The notes beneath the pieces were generated by a model, which saw only the letters and a list, made by a program, of their open reading frames with translations, did no database searches and had not been told where the DNA came from. A program made the translations under genes and the position numbers. Of a stretch of 21,774 nt of DNA, positions 7,318 through 14,195 are shown piece after piece (within the stretch, counting starts at the first letter, position 1; each line of letters starts with the position of its first letter). Source of the DNA: JALHTV01 sp049510055 (lineage in GTDB: Bacteria; Planctomycetota; Phycisphaerae; SM23-33); contig JBEKZI010000030.1 of NCBI GenBank assembly GCA_049510055.1, forward strand, positions 1 through 21,774, in the 5' to 3' direction.

Positions 7318-7611
7318 ATGGTGAGGATTGACGGCGAGTGGGTGGAGTTCCGATTCTTCAGGCCGGGGGCACGGGAAGTTCATCTCGCGGGGGATTTCAA
7401 TCACTGGCGCAAGGGCGAAATGCCCATGGTCCGCGCGGAGGAAGGATACTGGTCGGCCCGGCTGCGGTTGCCGGCCGGTGAGTTCCGGTTCCGCTATTGT
7501 GCGGATGGGGAATGGTTTACCGACTTTGCCGCCTTTGGCGTCGAGCCCGGCCGCTTCGGGCTGGACAGCATCGTCCGCGTGCCCACCCAGCCGGTGCGGG
7601 TCGCCGCCTAG
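7318..7611 (+). CDS. Small stand-alone CBM48 / AMPK-beta-type glycogen-binding protein
   Basis: A 97-residue protein consisting of a single isoamylase N-terminal-like (CBM48) beta-sandwich. The signature is FRFFRPGAREVHLAGDFNHW (residues 11-30), followed by MVRAEEGYWSARLRLPAGEF and FRYCADGEW, the usual order of strands in the AMPK-beta/glycogen branching family. W30 and W45 are the likely carbohydrate-contact tryptophans. No catalytic domain is attached and no signal peptide is present, so it should act in the cytoplasm, perhaps binding glycogen or serving as an adaptor. A weak AGGGA lies about ten bases before the ATG. It is the intact paralogue of the degenerate copy at 6379. Its partner is unknown. 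Confidence 0.85.
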   Translation: MVRIDGEWVEFRFFRPGAREVHLAGDFNHWRKGEMPMVRAEEGYWSARLRLPAGEFRFRYCADGEWFTDFAAFGVEPGRFGLDSIVRVPTQPVRVAA

Positions 7612-7633
7612 GCCGGCGGCATCGACCTTTTTT
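7603..7633 (+). terminator. Probable intrinsic terminator after the CBM48 gene
   Basis: GCCGCC (7603-7608) pairs with GGCGGC (7615-7620) around a six-base loop containing the stop codon, and six T's follow at 7628-7633. The gap of seven bases before the T run is longer than ideal. Confidence 0.45.
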
Positions 7634-7669
7634 GCACCCCTTGCGCCCCGGAGTGTGTCGCTACGCCCA

Positions 7670-8200
7670 TCACTCTATAAGCACCAGCCCGAAATAGTGC
7701 TGCGGGTCAGTGCGGTCGCGGACGACGTTGATGGTGAATCCCGCCCCGCGGGCCGTGGCGTACACGTCGATGCCGACGGCCTCCATCGCCGGCCTAGCCA
7801 ACTCGGAATGCCGGCAACCCTCCTGAAACGAGCACGTGGCGCACAGGCGGCAGGGCCCGGCGCCCAGGCCGAAGGCCTTGTAGTAACCAGCCAGGAACAG
7901 CTCCCGCTCCAGCTCGACGGCGATCTTCTTGGCCTGGCGCAGGGGCGATTCGAACAGCACGGCCCGGCGGTACTCGTCCAGCATTCGCCGCGTCTGCTCG
8001 GGCGTGGACGTGTGCGGCGGGCAGACCAGGCTGCTGCCGAAGCCATCGCAGCCGAATTGGCACTTCCAGCGAACCCAGTTTCCGGTGTGCACAGCCGACG
8101 GAGAGATTACCTTCGCCGCCAGCGCCCCGCAGGCGACGGCCAGCCGCTCAATCTGCCGGTCTGATAAGACAGCCTGTTTGGTCTTGATGCGTTTTGCCAT
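7670..8200 (-). CDS. DUF2284 cysteine-rich putative metal-binding protein
   Basis: A 176-residue protein matching the DUF2284 pattern. A first cysteine cluster is C47, C51 and C60 (CQFGC and LVCPPH) and a second is C117, C120, C123 and C129 (GPCRLCATCSFQEGC). The second looks like an iron-sulfur or zinc site. The ending VRDRTDPQHYFGLVLIE is family-typical. The biochemical role of DUF2284 is not established; related proteins occur near corrinoid and radical enzymes. It is the second gene of a minus-strand pair: the GTPase stop at 8214 is only 13 bases from this start, and AGGAGT lies six bases before the ATG. Its 3' end faces the CBM48 gene. Confidence 0.85.
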   Translation of the reverse strand: MAKRIKTKQAVLSDRQIERLAVACGALAAKVISPSAVHTGNWVRWKCQFGCDGFGSSLVCPPHTSTPEQTRRMLDEYRRAVLFESPLRQAKKIAVELERELFLAGYYKAFGLGAGPCRLCATCSFQEGCRHSELARPAMEAVGIDVYATARGAGFTINVVRDRTDPQHYFGLVLIE

Positions 8201-8213
8201 GAGTTACTCCTGA

Positions 8214-9197
8214 TTACTGGTGAATTTCCACGGTATCTTTGTCGTGCAGCGGTTCGGTGCGGTGGACTTGTTGGCCGCTGAATCGTCCGTCGCCCCAGAT
8301 GCGGGCGAATTTCATCTTTTCCGGCAGTTGGCGGTGGATCTGGCGGGCCAGGTCCTCCACGGTCGCCCCAGCCGGCAGCGTGAAGGGCTTGGCAGAGTCG
8401 GGGGGCTTGCCCGGTTCCTTGGTGTACACGCGGATGGCGCCCAGCAACTCCCATAGCCGCCGGGCCAAGGTGTCCAGGCCCTCGCCGGAGGCGGCGCTGA
8501 CGGCCTGGACGTCGATTTGGCCGGCGTAAAGCTCCGCCAGGGCCGCGACGGCGGTGCGGTCGGCGACGTCGATCTTGTTGGCCACCATGATCCCGCTGCG
8601 GCGATTGGGCTCAGCCGCCAACCTGGTCGCCGGCGCCGAGGCCAGCGCAAGACCCCGCTCGCTCAGCAGGCCCAGGACCATCTCGGCCTGTTCCAGCGGC
8701 TGGTCGGCGGCGTCCACCACCACGGCCACGATGTCGGCGGCGCGGATCGTGCCCCACAGGCCCGGCGGGATGTGCCCGGCCGTCACGGGCGGTGTGTCCA
8801 CCAATTCCAGTTGCACGTCCTGGTACGGCCACATGCCCGGCATTGGCAGGGCGGTGGTGAAAGGATAATCGGCCACCTTGACCGGCGCGTGGGTGGCCAC
8901 CGACACCAGCAGGCTCTTGCCGACGTTGGGCGGCCCGACCAGGATGATCTGTCCGGCCCCGCCGCGGGGGATGTGGAAGGGGTCGGCGCCCTTGCCGTGG
9001 CCTTTGGAGGCCGTGACGACGGCCTTGCTCAACTGGCTGATGCGGCGCTTGATGTCCGCCTGCATCTTTTCCGTCCCCTTGTGCTTGGGGATGGTGCGGA
9101 GCATCTCGCGCAGGGCCTGGAGCCTTTCGGCGTCATCGGCGGCTTGGCGGAATTGTTCCTCAGCCCGTTCGTAATCTGGCGTCAGGTTGGCCGGCAT
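8214..9197 (-). CDS. DRG/Obg-like GTPase with C-terminal TGS domain
   Basis: A 327-residue GTPase. After a charged helical N-terminus (1-80) comes the G domain: P-loop GPPNVGKS (88-95), switch I around YPFTT (111-115), G3 as DTPP (134-137) where DxxG is usual, and G4 NKID (207-210). A TGS domain spans about 255-326 (FTLPAGATVEDLARQIH...DTVEIH), the small RNA/ligand-binding fold of DRG, YchF and ThrRS. The layout is that of DRG-like proteins, which bind ribosomes or RNA. It is followed by DUF2284 with 13 bases between, so they probably form one transcript. The DTPP form at G3 is seen in some DRG-like bacterial GTPases and does not by itself indicate inactivity. Its cellular target is not visible from sequence. 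Confidence 0.88.
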   Translation of the reverse strand: MPANLTPDYERAEEQFRQAADDAERLQALREMLRTIPKHKGTEKMQADIKRRISQLSKAVVTASKGHGKGADPFHIPRGGAGQIILVGPPNVGKSLLVSVATHAPVKVADYPFTTALPMPGMWPYQDVQLELVDTPPVTAGHIPPGLWGTIRAADIVAVVVDAADQPLEQAEMVLGLLSERGLALASAPATRLAAEPNRRSGIMVANKIDVADRTAVAALAELYAGQIDVQAVSAASGEGLDTLARRLWELLGAIRVYTKEPGKPPDSAKPFTLPAGATVEDLARQIHRQLPEKMKFARIWGDGRFSGQQVHRTEPLHDKDTVEIHQ

Positions 9198-9313
9198 GGT
9201 TTAGCAAGGCACGCAAAAGACCGATATCACACTATGCCAGCATCGCTCCCGGAGGCAAGGGGCGAGGGGCCGCTGCCAGGCCGGTTTTCGGCCGCGGCGG
9301 CCTGCTGCGTGCG

Positions 9314-9329
9314 ACCCGCCGCGGCGGGT
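9314..9329. promoter_or_regulatory. 16-base perfect palindrome touching the -35 box (possible operator)
   Basis: ACCCGCCGCGGCGGGT is its own reverse complement, and its last base is the first T of the -35 box. A regulator bound here would block or modulate RNA polymerase. Its central 10 bases (CGCCGCGGCG) also occur between the -35 and -10 of the radical SAM promoter at 16841-16850, but they occur in coding DNA as well, so chance in a GC-rich genome is possible. Confidence 0.4.
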
Positions 9330-9356
9330 TGACAGGGTTCGGCGAACTTCTATAAT
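9329..9356 (+). promoter_or_regulatory. Near-consensus sigma-70 promoter of the HEAT-like gene
   Basis: TTGACA (9329-9334) and TATAAT (9351-9356) both match the sigma-70 consensus exactly and are 16 bases apart. Transcription would start near 9363, giving a 5' leader of about 30 bases before ATG 9394. This is the strongest promoter-like sequence in the window. Confidence 0.8.
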
Positions 9357-9393
9357 CGACCCAAAACCTGCCGGCAGGCATGTTGGAGGCCCC

Positions 9394-11748
9394 ATGAAGA
9401 CATCACAAGGCAAAACGAGGGACGGGTTGTGGCGTATCGCGGCCGGAGTGCCTTTCTGCATTTACCTCTGCATCGCCGTGGCCTATCCAGCCGGCGTAGT
9501 CCAAGGACAGGATGCGGCGCCGACTCCGGAAGCGACCACCATGGCCGCGACCGCCGCGCCAGAGGCTGCCGCGGTTGCGACCACTGAGCCGGCGCCCGCC
9601 GTGGCCGTAACCGTCGCGCCGACGGCTGCCAGCGCACCGACGGCATCGGCCGCCGAAGGCGAGATCGACAAGAAGCTGGCGACCCTGTGGGACGACTTCC
9701 TCCACGGCATCAAGGTGGCCCGCGAGGATCTGGCCGAGAGCGCCGGGCGGGCGATTCTGGAGTCCGGGGCGTCGCCGCGGCAGGTGTATCTGCTGTCGGT
9801 GCAGGAAGGCGACGTCCAGTGGCTGCTGACGCGCGGCGAAGGGCTCAAGAACCTGCCGCCCATCATCGCCGCCATCCGCAAGATGATCGAGGATGGCTAC
9901 CAGGCCGAGCGGTCCGACCCCAACCAGATTGCCCGTTCCATCGACCTGCTGGGCCAGAACCTGCGGGCGTATGAGATCGGCGCCAGCCGGCTGACCCGCA
10001 GCGGCGAGTACGCCGTGCCGCAGTTGATTCAGAAATTAATGGACAGGTCCACCTCGGCCATGCTGACGGAGCGGGTCGTCACCGTGTTGCCGCGGTTGGG
10101 CAAGGATGCCGTCCGGCCGCTGTCGGAGGCCTTGAAGTCCAAGGACCCCGCGCTGGTCCAGATTGTCGCCGAGACGCTGGGCAAGATTCGCTATCCCGAC
10201 GCCGCGGCGGCCTTGAAGGAGTTGCTGGAGCGCAAAGACCTGCTCGACCGGACGCGCCAGATTGCCACGGCGGCCCTGATCGCTTGCGGCGGCGAGGCGG
10301 CGGCCAAGGCGCCCGTGTCCTCCGTGCTGTACGATTTGGCTGAAAAATACTACTACGACCGTCAATCCGTTCCGGTCGACGCCAATGTGCCGATGGCCAA
10401 CGTCTGGTATTGGCGCGAGGGGCTGGGCCTGGAGGGCATCGCCGTGCCGAGGGCAATTTTCGGCGACGTCTACGCCATGAGATTGGCGCAGGCGGCGCTG
10501 AAGTACGACCCCAGCTTCCAGCCGGCGGTGTCGCTGTGGCTGGCGGCCAAGATGAGGCAAGAAATCCAACTGCCGCTCGGCGCCAAAAACCCCACCGAGC
10601 AAGCCGGCGAACCGGCGGCGAAATTCTACGCCTTGGCCGGCAGCGCCAAGTATCTGCAAGACGTCCTGGCCCGGGCGATTCGCGACGACGACGCCGCGCT
10701 GGCCTTGAAGGCGATCGAGGCCCTGGCGGAAACGGCCGGGGCGCAAAGCCTGGTGGAACCGGCGCCCGGCGGCGTTCAGCCGCTGGTGGCGGCGCTGACC
10801 AACCGCAACGGCCAGGTGAGGCTCATGGCGGCGATGACGCTGGCCGACGCCCTTCCCCAGAAGCATTTCCAGGGGGATGAGCGGGTGGTGGCCGTCCTCA
10901 ACGAAGCGCTTCGCCAGTGCGGCCGGCGCAAGGCCCTGCTGGTCGACGCCGACCCGGCGCAGCAAAATCTGCTGAAGGACGCCCTGCGGACGGCCGGCTA
11001 CGAGGTGATCGACGAGCCCGATCCGGACAAGGCCCTGGTGGCCGCCCGGGAAGCCAGCGGCGTGGACCTGGCGATCCTGGGCGCCAAGCCTGACCCGGTT
11101 GAGTTTGTCGGGCGGCTGCGCAACGACCAGGCCCTAGCCGCCTTGCCGGTGCTGGTGGCCGCTAGCGACGAGAAGCTCCAGCGCCTGGCGAGGGACGACA
11201 GCGCCGTGGTGCTCCTGGAGGCCGCTACCGACTCGGACAAAATGGCTGCGGCGATCAGTCAAGCCGCCAAGAAGGCCCCCGGCTCGCCCCAGACGCCCGA
11301 ACAGGCGGCCACGTGGGCGATCCGCGCCGCCGAGGCCATTGCCTTGCTGGGCCAGACGGGCAATCCGGTGTACGACATTTCCAAGACCGCCGGCGTGCTC
11401 GCCCAGGTGGCCGCCGATCAGCGGGCCGATGTGGCCATGGCCGCCGCCAAGGCGCTGGCTGTGATTTCCACCGACCCGGCCCAGCAGGCGCTGGCCGACC
11501 GCGCCGAGACGGCGACGCTGGACGAAAAAATGCGCGTGGACCTGCTGAAGCTTTTGGCGGCCTCCCTGCGGCGATACGGGAACCTGCTGGGCGAGTCGCA
11601 GACCAACGCGATCCTCGGCACCGTGATCGACAAGAAGCAGTCCCAGGCCGTCCGTGAAGCCGCCGCCGAGGCCCTGGGCGCCATGAACCTGCCCAGCGAG
11701 AAGATCAAAGGCCTGATCGTCGAAGAGGGCGGCACGACGACGCCCTAA
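9394..11748 (+). CDS. Secreted HEAT-like repeat protein with an embedded pseudo-receiver domain
   Basis: A 784-residue protein. Residues 1-35 look like a signal peptide (basic start, hydrophobic core around FCIYLCIAVAYPAGVV). An Ala/Pro/Thr-rich linker (about 38-85) leads to helical repeats of HEAT type: PQLIQKLMDR, VRPLSEALKSKDPALVQIVAETLGKI, QPLVAALTNRNGQVRLMAAMTLADAL, and more near the C-terminus (SQAVREAAAEALGAM). Between the repeats, about 511-620, lies a CheY-like fold: KALLVDADPAQQNLLKDAL, then DLAILG, then LPVLVAAS. The acidic pair survives (D518, D520), but the phospho-acceptor position is G563 and the conserved lysine is not found, so it cannot be phosphorylated in the usual way. 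It probably acts as a protein-protein scaffold outside the cytoplasm. It is monocistronic, with its own strong promoter and terminator. No partner is known. Confidence 0.8.
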   Translation: MKTSQGKTRDGLWRIAAGVPFCIYLCIAVAYPAGVVQGQDAAPTPEATTMAATAAPEAAAVATTEPAPAVAVTVAPTAASAPTASAAEGEIDKKLATLWDDFLHGIKVAREDLAESAGRAILESGASPRQVYLLSVQEGDVQWLLTRGEGLKNLPPIIAAIRKMIEDGYQAERSDPNQIARSIDLLGQNLRAYEIGASRLTRSGEYAVPQLIQKLMDRSTSAMLTERVVTVLPRLGKDAVRPLSEALKSKDPALVQIVAETLGKIRYPDAAAALKELLERKDLLDRTRQIATAALIACGGEAAAKAPVSSVLYDLAEKYYYDRQSVPVDANVPMANVWYWREGLGLEGIAVPRAIFGDVYAMRLAQAALKYDPSFQPAVSLWLAAKMRQEIQLPLGAKNPTEQAGEPAAKFYALAGSAKYLQDVLARAIRDDDAALALKAIEALAETAGAQSLVEPAPGGVQPLVAALTNRNGQVRLMAAMTLADALPQKHFQGDERVVAVLNEALRQCGRRKALLVDADPAQQNLLKDALRTAGYEVIDEPDPDKALVAAREASGVDLAILGAKPDPVEFVGRLRNDQALAALPVLVAASDEKLQRLARDDSAVVLLEAATDSDKMAAAISQAAKKAPGSPQTPEQAATWAIRAAEAIALLGQTGNPVYDISKTAGVLAQVAADQRADVAMAAAKALAVISTDPAQQALADRAETATLDEKMRVDLLKLLAASLRRYGNLLGESQTNAILGTVIDKKQSQAVREAAAEALGAMNLPSEKIKGLIVEEGGTTTP

Positions 11749-11776
11749 AGAACAAAAGCCAGGATCAAAAAGACTG

Positions 11777-11820
11777 AACCGCCAAGATCGCGACAGGTTC
11801 GTGAGCTTGGCGGTTTATTC
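11777..11820. terminator. Bidirectional intrinsic terminator between convergent genes
   Basis: AACCGCCAAG (11777-11786) pairs perfectly with CTTGGCGGTT (11806-11815), a 10-base stem with a 19-base loop. T-rich sequence follows on the plus strand (TTTATTCTTT), and five T's lie just beyond the stem on the minus strand (the A run at 11767-11771). It can end both the HEAT-like transcript and the facing Mut7-C transcript, whose stop codon it overlaps. Confidence 0.8.
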
Positions 11821-12297
11821 TTTGGGGGGTTCCAGTTCCGCCAGGACGCGGGCGACGCGCTGCCAGTGGGTTCCGTGCCACAGTAGCTTGCCGCATCGCA
11901 GGCACCTCCAGAATTGCTGACAGTGGCGGTAGGCCAGCGGCGGGGCCTCGCCCGTGACGGTGTGTTTGGGGACTTCCTGCAACGCCCCGCCGCAGGCCAT
12001 GCACCTCGCGGCCCGCCGCGTCAGTTCCAGGCGGCGGAAGACGAATCGCAGTTGCTCCAGCTTGCTCAGTTGCGGCGGCACGTACAGGGCCTTGACGTCG
12101 CCGCGGCGGATGACGTTCCGCTCGAACATCGGGCCGTCGCTGGACAGGACCGTCCGCCCGCCGGCGGCGGCGCGGCGGAGCAGTTCCCGGTCGTCGATGC
12201 CGTACTGGAATTCCGCGTCGTAGCCGCAGGCCCGCAGCCATCGGGCCAGGCCGCCCAGCATGGCGTCGCACAGAAACGTGATCTCCTCGTCGGCCAT
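11815..12297 (-). CDS. Mut7-C (PIN-like) RNase-domain protein with zinc ribbon
   Basis: A 160-residue protein matching the Mut7-C family. The N-terminal half has a PIN-like fold: FLCDAMLGGLARWLRACGYDAEF, with acidic residues D11, D35-D36 (YGIDDRELL) and D54 (VLSSDGPMF) as the likely metal site. The C-terminal half carries a zinc ribbon, C99/C102 (CMACGG) and C132/C135 (CLRCGKLLW), then the family ending HWxRV. Proteins of this type are annotated as predicted RNases; the bacterial function is poorly known. The frame is open upstream to 12432, but ATG 12297 is chosen because the domain begins there and AAAGGG precedes it, although very close. It shares a 134-base divergent region with the SHOCT gene. 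Confidence 0.88.
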   Translation of the reverse strand: MADEEITFLCDAMLGGLARWLRACGYDAEFQYGIDDRELLRRAAAGGRTVLSSDGPMFERNVIRRGDVKALYVPPQLSKLEQLRFVFRRLELTRRAARCMACGGALQEVPKHTVTGEAPPLAYRHCQQFWRCLRCGKLLWHGTHWQRVARVLAELEPPKE

Positions 12298-12339
12298 CCC
12301 TTTCACAGTAGCCGCCCGGCGGCGGCGGGGCAAGCCGGC

Positions 12340-12388
12340 CGACCTGCCGGGCCTACCGGCAGGCAGGCTATTGGCAGGCCGATCGGCC
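12340..12388. repeat. Cluster of short GC-rich inverted repeats
   Basis: In the divergent region, CCTGCC pairs with GGCAGG across nine bases (about 12343-12363), followed by the perfect 12-base palindrome GGCCGATCGGCC (12377-12388). The same CCTGCCGG core occurs at 9367-9378 and near 5103-5117. These may be small dispersed palindromic elements or operators. Confidence 0.4.
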
Positions 12389-12419
12389 ACGAAAACTGGA
12401 ATGCCCCAGGCGAAGGGGC

Positions 12420-12432
12420 TAGAATGAATCAA
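12420..12432 (+). promoter_or_regulatory. Possible -10 box giving a leaderless transcript
   Basis: TAGAAT (12420-12425; four of six matches to TATAAT) lies six bases before the ATG at 12432, and there is no Shine-Dalgarno sequence before that ATG. If used, transcription would begin at or next to the start codon. The -35 position (about 12397-12402) is weak. Confidence 0.3.
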
Positions 12433-12782
12433 TGGCGTGGAGCGGCTTGTTAGCTCTGAGAGATGCGTCAGGCTCGTCGGGAGCGGTGTTTGGAAGCCTG
12501 ATCCTGGCGGCCGTTCTGGGTGTGGCCGCCTTGGTCCTGTGGTTTATTAAGAAACGATCGGTGACACCGCGGGGCCAGGATGGTCCGGCGGTCAGCGGCG
12601 GCTTCACGGTAGAGCATCTGGAATCGCTCCACCGTGCCGGCCAGATCAGTGATGAGGAGTTCTCGCGCCTTCGCCGGCAGGTGTTGGGGCTGGCGGCCCG
12701 GGCCGATTCGCCGCCGAGCCGCTCAAGTTCCCCCCCGGCCGATGACGATGGAAAGTCTAATAAGACCGATTCTTATAGTTAG
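12432..12782 (+). CDS. One-TM SHOCT-domain protein
   Basis: A 116-residue protein. Residues 17-39 form one membrane helix (AVFGSLILAAVLGVAALVLWFI) followed by basic KKR, predicting a cytoplasmic C-terminal part. Residues 58-86 are a SHOCT motif (FTVEHLESLHRAGQISDEEFSRL), a short helical module thought to mediate oligomerisation. The tail (90-116) is Ser/Pro/Asp-rich and probably disordered. The gene ends 23 bases before clpX on the same strand, so they are likely co-transcribed. Whether it recruits ClpX or a substrate to the membrane is speculation. No ribosome site is seen. Confidence 0.75.
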   Translation: MAWSGLLALRDASGSSGAVFGSLILAAVLGVAALVLWFIKKRSVTPRGQDGPAVSGGFTVEHLESLHRAGQISDEEFSRLRRQVLGLAARADSPPSRSSSPPADDDGKSNKTDSYS

Positions 12783-12805
12783 GCGGGATGGAAGGGTATT
12801 AAAGA

Positions 12806-14116
12806 ATGCCTCCTTCAATAGACGGACCTAAGAGCGGCAAGGGCGAGGGCGCCGGCAAGCGCCGCCCGCCCAGCACGTGCAGTTTTTGCGGCCGATCCAG
12901 CGACGACGCCGGGCCGCTCATCGAAGGGCCCAATGGCGTGTTCATCTGCGGCAATTGCGTGGAGCTGTGCCACAACATCATCCGCCAGGAGCAGCGCCGC
13001 ACGCCGCGCCCCGGGCCGATCTTCACCACCATCCCCACGCCCCGGCAGATCAAGGAGTTCCTCGACCAGTACGTCATCGGCCAGGAACACGCCAAGCGGG
13101 TGCTCTCCGTGGCCGTGCACAACCATTACAAGCGCCTGACCCACGCCGAGGCCGACGAAGGCGAGGCCGTGGAGATCGACAAGTCCAACGTGCTGCTGAT
13201 CGGGCCGACCGGATCGGGCAAGACGCTGCTGGCGCGGACGCTGGCGCGGGTGCTGCACGTGCCGTTCGCCATCGGCGACGCCACGACGCTCACCGAGGCC
13301 GGCTACGTGGGCGAGGACGTGGAGAACATCCTGCTGAAGCTGCTCCAGGCCGCCGACTACGACCTGGAGGCCGCCCAGCGGGGCATCATCTACATCGACG
13401 AGATTGACAAGATCGGCAAGACCAGCCAAAACGTCTCCATCACCCGCGACGTCAGCGGCGAGGGCGTGCAGCAGGCCCTGCTGAAGATGCTGGAAGGCAC
13501 GGTGGCCAACATCCCGCCCCAGGGCGGGCGGAAGCATCCCGAGCAGCAGTACATCCAGATGGACACCACCCACATTCTGTTCATCTGCGGCGGGACGTTC
13601 ACCGGCCTGGAGGAGATTATCCAGCGCCGCCTGGGACGGCAGGTGATCGGCTTTGCCTCCGAGACCGACCGCCTGAAGACCGCCCAGGACCACATGACCG
13701 TCCTGGAGAAGGTCCAGCCGGAGGACCTGGTGCACTACGGCATGATCCCCGAATTCGTCGGGCGCCTGCCGTGCGTGACGGTCCTGGGCCCGCTGGACGA
13801 AAAAGCGATGATCCAGATCCTCACCGAGCCGCGCAATGCGCTCATCAAGCAGTACCAGCAGTTCTTCCACATGGAGCACTGCGGCCTGGAGTTTGCCACC
13901 GAGGCGCTGCACGCCATCGCCCGCAAGGCCATGGAGCGGGACGTAGGCGCCCGGGCGCTGCGGGCGGTGGTCGAGGAAGTCATGCTCGACCTGATGTACG
14001 AGCTGCCGGAGCGCAAGGAAGAAGGTGCCGTCTACGAGATTACCGCCGACATGATTTCCGGCGCCGCGCCCCGCACGCTCTTGGCCACCCGCAAGGTGAA
14101 AAAGGAAAGCGCCTGA
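12806..14116 (+). CDS. clpX: ATP-dependent Clp protease ATP-binding subunit ClpX
   Basis: A 436-residue AAA+ unfoldase that feeds tagged proteins to ClpP. The N-terminal zinc-binding domain has C25, C28, C48 and C51 (CSFCG, ICGNC). Walker A is GPTGSGKT (133-140), the pore loop GYVG (166-169), Walker B IIYIDEID (194-201), the RKH loop 242-244, and the ClpP-docking IGF loop 281-283. All functional motifs are intact, so it should pair with ClpP. clpP and tig, often clpX's neighbours, are not in the window; the upstream gene is a SHOCT membrane protein instead. The first 20 residues are Gly/Lys-rich and longer than in E. coli. GGAAGGG lies upstream of the ATG at 12806, somewhat far for an ideal ribosome site. 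Confidence 0.97.
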   Translation: MPPSIDGPKSGKGEGAGKRRPPSTCSFCGRSSDDAGPLIEGPNGVFICGNCVELCHNIIRQEQRRTPRPGPIFTTIPTPRQIKEFLDQYVIGQEHAKRVLSVAVHNHYKRLTHAEADEGEAVEIDKSNVLLIGPTGSGKTLLARTLARVLHVPFAIGDATTLTEAGYVGEDVENILLKLLQAADYDLEAAQRGIIYIDEIDKIGKTSQNVSITRDVSGEGVQQALLKMLEGTVANIPPQGGRKHPEQQYIQMDTTHILFICGGTFTGLEEIIQRRLGRQVIGFASETDRLKTAQDHMTVLEKVQPEDLVHYGMIPEFVGRLPCVTVLGPLDEKAMIQILTEPRNALIKQYQQFFHMEHCGLEFATEALHAIARKAMERDVGARALRAVVEEVMLDLMYELPERKEEGAVYEITADMISGAAPRTLLATRKVKKESA

Positions 14117-14195
14117 AAGCGGCAGGTCGTAGGTCGAAGGTCGGTAGGCTGCACCCGGCACAGCCGCGGCGTCAACCCCTATGGAATCCCCCTTC

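Larger units (their letters stand above)
9198..9393. other. Divergent intergenic region between the GTPase and the HEAT-like protein
   Basis: 196 bases shared by two divergent genes. The right half holds a near-consensus promoter for the rightward gene and two perfect palindromes, a 16-base one at 9314-9329 and CCTGCCGGCAGG at 9367-9378. I see no clear leftward promoter for the GTPase and no small gene. Confidence 0.6.

Noticed and set aside
7124..7324. 66-codon open frame between the superoxide reductase and CBM48 genes
   Set aside because: It has no ribosome site or family features, and it overlaps the CBM48 start.
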